9,101 nucleotides of DNA. Origin: Anammoximicrobium sp032229885. GTDB lineage: Bacteria; Planctomycetota; Planctomycetia; Pirellulales; Pirellulaceae. The position numbers and the translations under genes are program-made. Shown here one piece after another: positions 1-5,420 of this stretch. Position 1 is the first letter of the stretch. Each line of letters begins with the position of its first letter. A model generated the notes under the pieces. That model was not told where the DNA came from and made no database searches. It was given only the letters and a program-made list of their open reading frames with translations. The stretch is from contig JAVYAJ010000224.1 of the NCBI GenBank assembly GCA_032229885.1, positions 1 to 9,101 on the forward strand. The letters run 5' to 3'.

Positions 1-1
1 C

Positions 2-1348
2 ACGGGCGATTACATCGCGCCGGAGCAGGGCCAGGATGCGGGAAACGCCGACGCCCGATCCGACATCTACTCGCTCGGCTGCACGCTGTACTTCCTGTTG
101 GCGGGCCAGGCGCCCTTCGCCGGCCCGCAACACCGTACATTTATCGAGAAAGTGGTGGCGCACGCAACACAGCCGTTCCCGCCGATTACGGCCGTTCGCG
201 CCGACATTCCGGAGCCTCTGGTGACGATTCTCGAACGGATGACGGCCAAGTCGCCCACCGAGCGATTCCAGACGGCGGGCGACGTCGCCGCGGCGCTGGA
301 GCAACTGACGGCGGCCAAGGGATCTCGGAACGCGAGCGCGCCACGGCTTCCACGGCTTGCTCGCAAGAGCTGGCTGCTCGGGGGATTCCTGCTGCTTGTT
401 GCGACGTTAGTATTCCTGGGCCAACGCCACGGCGAACGCAGCGTCGATCCCGCGCAGAACAGGCTCGACCCGATCGAAGCCCAACGCGCAATCGAACCAG
501 TCAATGCCGATTTCGGGCAGACGGCCGGGGACATCCGGCAAGCCCATGCGGACATGCAGCGCGAGCTTGACGCACCGCAGGCTCAATCGGCTGCAGCATC
601 GGCGGAACGGTCGAAACCAGCGTCCCCGTCATCACCGCCCCCGTCATCACCGCCCCCGTCACCACCGACGCGCTCACTAGCGTCACCGACACCGCCGAAG
701 GAAAGCGCCTCGCTTCGCGCCGATGCGCGTCAGAGCGACACATTCGACATCTGGCAGGTTATCGGACCGTTTCTGTACGCTTCGCGGGACGAGGCGTACG
801 ACGCAGCGCACGTGATCGAGCAGGAACCATTCGACGCGAATCGCCGCTTCGACACGCCGGAGGGTCCACTCGGCTGGCGGCGTTTCGAGGCGGCCCCCGC
901 GTCTGCTGGCAAGATCACCCTGGTCGAGGCCGCCGGCGAAGCGCCGCCCGCGGGCCGCGTCGGCGTGTACTACGCCGTGTGCTGGGCCAAGTTCGCAGGC
1001 AGCCACCGTACCGTGAACATCCATTTTTGGACCTCGTGCGCCTACAAGCTGTGGATCAACCGCACTCCGATCAAAGGTACTCCGAACGACAACGGGGCGA
1101 GCTTCGGTGGTGGGATCTCAGCGCGCGGCGGCACGAGCGGATGGAACGAATTTCTGTTCAAGTTTGTCGTTTCGGCAAAGCGGAAAACCCGGGCCGATTT
1201 TCAGTTCGGTTTCCGACGCCCCGCGGACAGGTTCGGGCGGCCGCTCGACCAGCCGCTGCCGTTGATCACGATCGAACCGCCACAGGACCGCAAGGCCGCG
1301 GCGCCCAAATCCCCGTCCGACGATTCTCGTCGCGCTCAGCTTCCGTAG
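2..1348 (+). CDS. Membrane-anchored Ser/Thr protein kinase, C-terminal part (5' truncated by window edge)
   Basis: The reading frame is open from base 2, so the gene begins before the window; 448 residues are visible. The first ~95 residues are the C-lobe of a Hanks-type kinase: the APE motif of the activation segment (residues 6-8), the subdomain IX pattern SDIYSLG (20-26) and the subdomain XI arginine in PTERF (R88). The catalytic loop and ATP site lie upstream and are not seen. A hydrophobic segment at about 124-141 (WLLGGFLLLVATLVFLG) should cross the membrane once, leaving the kinase in the cytoplasm. Outside follow a polar, Ala/Gln-rich stretch, a Ser/Pro linker (~200-225) and a ~190-residue tail. 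That tail starts with WQVIGPF (W251) and contains LWIN (350-353) and a GWNEFLFKF strand, which resembles galactose-binding-like beta-sandwich domains attached to glycoside hydrolases. Its ligand is unknown. Kinase identity is secure; the tail assignment is moderate. Confidence 0.93.
   Translation, partial: TGDYIAPEQGQDAGNADARSDIYSLGCTLYFLLAGQAPFAGPQHRTFIEKVVAHATQPFPPITAVRADIPEPLVTILERMTAKSPTERFQTAGDVAAALEQLTAAKGSRNASAPRLPRLARKSWLLGGFLLLVATLVFLGQRHGERSVDPAQNRLDPIEAQRAIEPVNADFGQTAGDIRQAHADMQRELDAPQAQSAAASAERSKPASPSSPPPSSPPPSPPTRSLASPTPPKESASLRADARQSDTFDIWQVIGPFLYASRDEAYDAAHVIEQEPFDANRRFDTPEGPLGWRRFEAAPASAGKITLVEAAGEAPPAGRVGVYYAVCWAKFAGSHRTVNIHFWTSCAYKLWINRTPIKGTPNDNGASFGGGISARGGTSGWNEFLFKFVVSAKRKTRADFQFGFRRPADRFGRPLDQPLPLITIEPPQDRKAAAPKSPSDDSRRAQLP
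631..660 (+). repeat. 15-bp tandem repeat coding for the Ser/Pro linker
   Basis: Two perfect copies of atcaccgcccccgtc (631-645 and 646-660) lie side by side inside the kinase gene, flanked by partial copies (ccccgtc before, accacc after). Because the unit is 15 bp, copy-number change keeps the frame and only lengthens the SSPPP-type linker between the membrane segment and the external domain. Confidence 0.85.
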
Positions 1349-1427
1349 CTGCCACCATGGCCCGCGTCACGCGCGTACCCGCCATCGCCTGCTCTGGTGT
1401 TCGAGTTTTTGAGGCGATTTCCGGTGT

Positions 1428-1451
1428 ACGTCCCGATGGACGTTGTTTTCT
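1428..1451 (+). terminator. Weak intrinsic terminator candidate after the kinase gene
   Basis: ACGTCC (1428-1433) and GGACGT (1438-1443) form a perfect 6-bp stem around a 4-nt loop, followed by the T-rich run tgttttct. It sits 80 nt after the kinase stop codon. The stem is short, so stability is marginal. Confidence 0.35.
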
Positions 1452-1844
1452 CTGCGCCCGACCCTACGTAATGATGATGTCGCTCAGCCGCAGATCGAAC
1501 GGCTTGGAACGTAAACGTGGGTCATCGTGCGCCAAGCGATCAGACGACACTGGACCGTGTCCCAAAAATGGTGTTGCGGTTCTACGTTATATAGTTGAAC
1601 GGCACTCGCGACAATCTTTGGGTTCACCGAACCGCGATCGACGCTGCCGATCACCGCCGGACTGGTGAGGAAAGTCGGCGTACGATGGGGATTGAGGACG
1701 GTCAACTGTGTGTTGTTCCGAAGACTTGGGCGAGCGGCCATCTGACTGCTGTGGCCCGTTGCCCCCGCATGAACGAAGCGTGTGGGGACGATGGACGCCC
1801 AATTTTAACCGTGTGCGGAGCCTTGTCTTATGGTTGCTTCTTAC

Positions 1845-1848
1845 GAGG
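1845..1848 (+). promoter_or_regulatory. Ribosome binding site that decides the lipoprotein start
   Basis: GAGG at 1845-1848 is 8 nt before the ATG at 1857, a good spacing. It is only 2 nt before the ATG at 1851, and lies downstream of the ATG at 1830. The 1857 start also gives the most compact lipoprotein signal peptide. Confidence 0.55.
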
Positions 1849-1856
1849 CTATGTCG

Positions 1857-2879
1857 ATGACGCGATGCTTGTTGAATGTGTGCTGGCGAGGCGCCGCCGG
1901 GCTGATGGTGGCTGTCACGCTGGGATGCTCGAATGGTCACCAGCTTGATTCGCCGGCTCTGGAGGCACGTCTGGCCAATATCGAAGCAAAGCTGGACTCG
2001 TTTGTCGGCGTATCTCACGACGCTGATGTCCGCCTGAAAGAGATCGAACAAGCGATCACGGACCAGAAAACCTGGCCGGAGACTCTGGAGACGCGTCTCG
2101 CCAACATCGAGGCGAAGTTGGGCGCGCCGATCGGCGTGTCTCACGACGCCGATGTCCGCCTGAAAGAGATCGAGCAAACGATCGCGGACCAGAAAACCTG
2201 GCCAGCGGACAGCCACGCAGCGGAAGCGTTGCGAGATAAATTGGCTCAAATCATGGATGGCATGTCGCCGGCAACGCAAGAGGCCGCAATCGCCCGCCTG
2301 TGGCCGCTTCGTTGGGCGGTCCAAGCCTTTTGGACGCTCCGGCGGGCTGGGGGCGACGGCGAGGCCGACCCAGCCGGCATGGCCGACGAGTTGTATGCCG
2401 TCCTCGACGCGGCCCCAGAATCCTGCTCCGTCTCGCTTCGCCAGGAATTGGAAAGCGCGCGTCAGCGTGCAGAACAAGCTGCACAACGGGCTATGCGCCA
2501 ACAGGTGCTGGACGCTGCCAAGGCTCTGATCAAAGACGAGAAAGCCGGGGACCCCGCCGAGGTGTGGGAAAACCTTCAACGCTTCGCTGAGGACGATAAA
2601 GATCAAGAGATTTCGGACACCCGCGACCAACTGAGGCGAGCGCTAACAGGTCGCGAGATCAAGGCGCGCTGCGACGAGCTACGTGCGCAGCATGGCCGAA
2701 TCGGGACTGATCTCGACGAAGCGACTCGGCAAGCGGCGCTCACACGTCTGTACGAGGCCGCCGCAGGCTATCGGCTCGACATGTTGCTGGGACACCCAGA
2801 GGGCGCCAACGATCTGGACGACCTGAACAAGTTCATCGCCCAAGCCGGCGAAGACTTGCGCCGCCTAGCCAAGTCTTAG
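1857..2879 (+). CDS. Putative lipoprotein with duplicated coiled-coil-like unit, unknown function
   Basis: I do not recognise a family. From the start at 1857 the product is 340 residues; ATGs at 1830 and 1851 are in frame but have poorer ribosome-binding spacing. The N-terminus (MTR, then a hydrophobic stretch ending VAVTLGC, C24) fits a type II signal peptide with an acceptable, not ideal, lipobox, so the mature protein is probably anchored to a membrane by a lipid on C24. Residues 35-76 and 77-118 are two copies of a 42-residue unit sharing RLANIEAKL and GVSHDADVRLKEIEQ (33 of 42 identical). The leucine/isoleucine spacing suggests helical coiled coil. The rest (about 119-340) is charged and almost certainly helical, with Gln/Glu/Arg-rich runs (about 200-225) and no catalytic motif I can name. 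It is the first of three genes 12 nt apart, so it is likely co-transcribed with the next two. Confidence 0.78.
   Translation: MTRCLLNVCWRGAAGLMVAVTLGCSNGHQLDSPALEARLANIEAKLDSFVGVSHDADVRLKEIEQAITDQKTWPETLETRLANIEAKLGAPIGVSHDADVRLKEIEQTIADQKTWPADSHAAEALRDKLAQIMDGMSPATQEAAIARLWPLRWAVQAFWTLRRAGGDGEADPAGMADELYAVLDAAPESCSVSLRQELESARQRAEQAAQRAMRQQVLDAAKALIKDEKAGDPAEVWENLQRFAEDDKDQEISDTRDQLRRALTGREIKARCDELRAQHGRIGTDLDEATRQAALTRLYEAAAGYRLDMLLGHPEGANDLDDLNKFIAQAGEDLRRLAKS
1959..2210 (+). repeat. Tandem duplication of 126 bp (42 codons) within the lipoprotein gene
   Basis: Copy 1 spans 1959-2084 and copy 2 spans 2085-2210, head to tail and exactly in frame. By hand count the copies differ at 23 of 126 bases and 9 of 42 residues, with many synonymous third-position changes. 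The duplication is therefore not very recent and the protein sequence seems to have been kept under selection. Confidence 0.92.
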
Positions 2880-2891
2880 CAGGAAACGCGC

Positions 2892-3368
2892 ATGCGACAG
2901 TATCAGAAGTGGGCGTTGGACCAGATCGCCGAGTTCGACAAGTGGGATTACGACCGAGTGCTAAAGGATGTAAAGGAGACCTATGCCAAGATGAAAACGG
3001 CCGACGAACCGCTGCGCTGGGAACTGCTCGAGGTCTTTCCGTCGCTGCGAACTCAGCTTGCGAAAGACATCGATCTCGAGATCCCCAAGGGCGAAATCTC
3101 GACGGAACTGCAGAAGAAGATCTACGAAAAGGTTTATGGGAAAATGCGATGGTCGAACGCCGAGGAACTCGCTTACGGCGCAACGCGGGAGGCCATGGTC
3201 AAGTTCTTGGCGCCGATCGATGAACATTTGCTGGACCGCCCGGTGCAGCAGTTGTTCGGCAAGTCCTATAGCCGAGGTTGGACCCGACTGGAAGGCCGCG
3301 ACGACCAGTTGTTCGTGGCCCAACAGGCGGCCGTCGTGGTGAAACGTGGCCTGGCGGACAAGAACTGA
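2892..3368 (+). CDS. Small charged cytoplasmic protein, unknown function
   Basis: The product is 158 residues with no signal peptide, membrane segment or cysteine, so it is probably cytoplasmic. It is rich in charged residues and in tryptophan/tyrosine (W7, W18 and the DYDRV stretch near the N-terminus) and looks mostly helical. I recognise no domain. AGGA at 2881-2884 lies 7 nt before the ATG, supporting this start. The gene begins 12 nt after the lipoprotein stop and ends 12 nt before the next gene, so the three are very likely one transcript. Its place directly before an exported protein with nuclease-like and glycine-zipper features would suit an immunity protein or a chaperone/adaptor. 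That is inferred from position only, and a simple structural partner of the flanking proteins is equally possible. Confidence 0.75.
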   Translation: MRQYQKWALDQIAEFDKWDYDRVLKDVKETYAKMKTADEPLRWELLEVFPSLRTQLAKDIDLEIPKGEISTELQKKIYEKVYGKMRWSNAEELAYGATREAMVKFLAPIDEHLLDRPVQQLFGKSYSRGWTRLEGRDDQLFVAQQAAVVVKRGLADKN

Positions 3369-3380
3369 CGAGGAGCGATC

Positions 3381-4766
3381 ATGCCTAGATTCTGTTGTCT
3401 GCTGATGTTGATCGTTGTCGCCGCGGAGGCGCGTGCCCAGGAAGCCATCGTAGCGCGGCCGGCGTACGGCGCGTCGTATCGTGAGATTCGAACATGGCAC
3501 GAAAAGCAAAACCTGCTCGGGCCGACTCCGGAACAGCGTTTGAACAATCTCCGCACTGTCGTACGCGCCCGCGTCGGGCAACGCGGCTTGGAACGCCTGT
3601 TCGGCAACTTTACGGGACCCCGCAGCATCGACCCGCGGATTCCCGGGGTCGAACAGACCGTTCGGCTCAGTTCGTCATCCAATCCGAACATGGCCAAAGG
3701 CTATCGCCGCGCACTTCTCTACGCGACGAAGCTGCACCACGATCCGCGATTCGAGCTACTGGAATTAAACCGTCCCCAGCGCGGCGCCACGGGAAGACTA
3801 ATCACCGACAAGGACATCTGGTACCGACATCTCGCCAGCGGCGCCATGGGTCGGATCGAAGTCAAAGACGTTAGTGTCGCATCGCAGCGAGCGAACTTGG
3901 CCTACTATCAACGCCAGATGGACAAAATGGCGGCCGAGTTCCGACGAACTGGCGAGCTGCAGGCGTGGATGAATCGGAAAGCGATTATCCCCGAGCTGCG
4001 CGATTATGCACGACAACGCGGAATCCCGACGTATGGGAACGTCGTCACTGGTGACGCCAGCGCACGGGTCTCCGGCAATATGTCGATGGACGAGGTTCTG
4101 CAGAAAAGCGCGCGTCATCACAATAGGATTGGCCTGGCTAGACGTATGGGCGCCGGCGCCCAGATCGGCTTCGGCGCACTGTTGCTCTCTCGATCGCTTC
4201 CCCTCGCCGTACACGATGCGCGGGTCCTGTTGGACGCGGAACAACGGAGCGCAATCGCAGCGATTCAGTTCGGCGAACACGCCGGCTGGGCTGTTTCCGG
4301 CGCATCCAGCCTGGGGTTGGGCACGGCGCAACTCGTCGCGACGTTCACCTCGAACGAACAACGCTTGGCGTCGCTCACGAGGGCCAGCAGGACTGGCGGA
4401 ATGATCTGCGTCGCAGCCTTTCTGGCTGCCGAAGGTTTCTCGGTGATGCGGTACGCCCAGGGCGATATCACGCAGCGCCAGTTCTTGTCCGAACAGAGTT
4501 CCCTGGCCGCGGGACTGGGAGGCAGCGTGGCTGGAGCTTGGGCGGGCGCCAAAGTGGGCGCAGGCATTGGCGTATGGATTGGCGGCCCCGTGGGTGCTCC
4601 GGTCGGCGCGACATTGGGCGCAATCGCCGGCGGCGTTGGGGGTGGTTACACCGCGTCCGCAATCGCCCAGCACGGCCTGCAACGCTGGTTCGATCTGCGC
4701 GACGAACAGCAGGCGAGCGAGTACCAGCGGTTCTTGTATTCGCACTACTCGTTGGGAGGCAATTGA
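3381..4766 (+). CDS. Exported protein with possible PD-(D/E)xK-like core and a C-terminal glycine zipper
   Basis: The product is 461 residues. AGGAG (3371-3375) lies 5 nt before the ATG. The N-terminus is a Sec signal peptide (hydrophobic residues 7-15, then an AxA site, ARA at 17-19, cleavage before Q20). Residues ~100-225 form a polar, probably folded domain: D143/D145, then IEVK (E160, K162), then a helix SQRANLAYYQRQMDKM (168-183) and TGELQAWMN (190-198). The D-x(14-16)-E-x-K spacing with a following Gln/Tyr-rich helix resembles PD-(D/E)xK nuclease folds; this is a motif-level guess. From ~250 on the protein is hydrophobic: segments near 256-277, 301-322 and 338-356, then a glycine zipper (381-421) with Gly at every fourth position. 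The tail (~430-461) is polar with several aromatic residues. It could be a toxin-like effector, a membrane-inserting protein, or an envelope protein with no nuclease activity. I do not recognise the family as a whole. Confidence 0.78.
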   Translation: MPRFCCLLMLIVVAAEARAQEAIVARPAYGASYREIRTWHEKQNLLGPTPEQRLNNLRTVVRARVGQRGLERLFGNFTGPRSIDPRIPGVEQTVRLSSSSNPNMAKGYRRALLYATKLHHDPRFELLELNRPQRGATGRLITDKDIWYRHLASGAMGRIEVKDVSVASQRANLAYYQRQMDKMAAEFRRTGELQAWMNRKAIIPELRDYARQRGIPTYGNVVTGDASARVSGNMSMDEVLQKSARHHNRIGLARRMGAGAQIGFGALLLSRSLPLAVHDARVLLDAEQRSAIAAIQFGEHAGWAVSGASSLGLGTAQLVATFTSNEQRLASLTRASRTGGMICVAAFLAAEGFSVMRYAQGDITQRQFLSEQSSLAAGLGGSVAGAWAGAKVGAGIGVWIGGPVGAPVGATLGAIAGGVGGGYTASAIAQHGLQRWFDLRDEQQASEYQRFLYSHYSLGGN

Positions 4767-4800
4767 CGGGTCTTCCGTAAGGCGTTTTCTGGAAGACACG
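4767..4800 (+). terminator. Hairpin directly after the three-gene cassette
   Basis: GTCTTCC (4770-4776) pairs perfectly with GGAAGAC (4791-4797) around a 14-nt loop. Allowing one mismatch, the stem extends to bases 4767 and 4800. It begins one base after the stop codon of the cassette's last gene, a typical terminator position, but no T-run follows, so it may instead be a 3'-end stabiliser. Confidence 0.4.
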
Positions 4801-4854
4801 AGGGCGAGTCACCGGGTGTGTGGGTTGCCGCTCGTTACGCGCTGAAGGAAAATA

Positions 4855-4866
4855 CGTTTTAAAACG
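4855..4866. repeat. Perfect 12-bp palindrome CGTTTTAAAACG
   Basis: This is a fully symmetric AT-centred palindrome in a GC-rich non-coding region. Its symmetry suits a protein-binding site; no regulator can be named from the sequence. Confidence 0.5.
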
Positions 4867-4889
4867 CCGAGGCGCAGAGAGCGCCGAGG
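4865..4889. repeat. Direct repeat of CGCCGAGG around CGCAGAGAG
   Basis: CGCCGAGG occurs at 4865-4872 and again at 4882-4889, separated by cgcagagag. The purine-rich GCAGAG-type wording resembles short dispersed intergenic repeats that I recall from several GC-rich genomes. Whether it is dispersed here cannot be judged from one window. Confidence 0.4.
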
Positions 4890-5159
4890 ATCGCCCCACG
4901 GCGCAACGGTGCTACTGTAGCGGCAACGCGTACGACCTCGTCTCCGATCGTCTCTAGCTCGGCGTTTTCCCGATCCGGCAGCCTGCCAGCGCGGGGCAAT
5001 TTCTCGACAACGATGACCGCAACTTCGTCCCACGATTCCAGCTACGAACTCGAATCCATGCCCCGTCCTTCGGAAATGACTTTTCAAATCTCCCGGGTTA
5101 TCTCGCCATCTAAGCCCGTTGCGGCCTATTGCAAGTCTGCGCCTCGTTTTCGTCGATAT

Positions 5160-5181
5160 CATGGTTATTTTCCAAACCATG
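5160..5181. repeat. Inverted repeat CATGGTT-N8-AACCATG
   Basis: Perfect 7-bp arms at 5160-5166 and 5175-5181 flank an 8-nt AT-rich centre. It lies 45 bp upstream of the promoter-like site at 5226, so it could be an operator, or only a small hairpin. No T-run follows it. Confidence 0.45.
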
Positions 5182-5225
5182 TCGTGCCCCCGATGCGCGT
5201 CAGCAGTTCGGATGGCGGCGCGAGC

Positions 5226-5254
5226 TTGTCGGTGGGCGAAAGCAAAGTTATAAA
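5226..5254 (+). promoter_or_regulatory. Candidate sigma70-type promoter for aroDE
   Basis: TTGTCG (5226-5231) and TATAAA (5249-5254) are separated by exactly 17 bp, matching the housekeeping -35/-10 layout with a strong -10 and a moderate -35. Transcription would start near 5261, giving a leader of about 160 nt before the aroDE ATG. Promoter rules in this group are poorly defined. Confidence 0.4.
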
Positions 5255-5420
5255 CAGACGACAGCTTGCGCCCGGATGGGCTCGGCTAGAACGTGTGCCA
5301 GCGTGAAAGATCGAGCGAAAGTCAAGTCCCCTGCGAGGAAGCGGACCGAAGTCTGTCCGGCGAGCGGCTCGGGTGGCTGTGCAAAAGAAGTAGAGACCGG
5401 ATTACGAGAGACCTCGAAAC

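Larger units (their letters stand above)
1349..1856. other. Non-coding gap between the kinase and the three-gene cassette
   Basis: I see no convincing gene here. Open frames on both strands run through it, but they show no recognisable motif and overlap the flanking genes out of frame. A weak hairpin plus T-rich tail lies near 1428-1451. A TATATA hexamer at 1588-1593 could be a -10 element, but no acceptable -35 lies 16-18 bp upstream, so I do not call a promoter. The stretch around 1560-1620 looks less GC-rich than the genes on either side, as expected for an intergenic regulatory region. A promoter for the downstream cassette should lie somewhere in this gap. Confidence 0.55.
4767..5420. 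other. Long non-coding gap upstream of aroDE
   Basis: About 650 bases hold no gene I can support; open frames on both strands have no recognisable motif and low-complexity, Arg/Ser-rich translations. Visible structure consists of a hairpin just after the upstream stop (4767-4800), a perfect 12-bp palindrome (4855-4866), a repeated CGCCGAGG motif (4865-4889), an inverted repeat (5160-5181), a promoter-like pair (5226-5254) and small hairpins in the presumed aroDE leader (for example CGGAC/GTCCG at 5342-5359 and CGAG/CTCG at 5405-5416). The last of these overlaps the weak GAGAG ribosome-binding candidate of aroDE. Confidence 0.6.

Noticed and set aside
1588..1593. TATATA as a -10 element for the three-gene cassette
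   Set aside because: No acceptable -35 at 16-18 bp; the nearby TTGCGG (1574-1579) is only 8 bp away.
1484..1741. 85-codon minus-strand frame in the gap after the kinase, considered as a small gene or transposase remnant
   Set aside because: It has no recognisable motif, no clear ribosome site and no flanking inverted repeats or target duplication.
1587..2630. 347-codon open frame on the minus strand opposite the lipoprotein gene
   Set aside because: It is antisense to a gene with a good ribosome site, signal peptide and conserved repeat unit. Its translation is Arg/His-rich with no motif, and its internal repeat is only the mirror of the lipoprotein duplication.
3798..4799. 333-codon open frame on the minus strand opposite the exported protein gene
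   Set aside because: The plus-strand frame has a ribosome site, signal peptide and regular glycine ladder; the minus frame shows no domain or plausible start context.
5013..5306. 97-codon plus-strand frame in the gap before aroDE
   Set aside because: Ser/Arg/Pro-rich translation without a motif or ribosome site; it overlaps the promoter-like site and an inverted repeat.
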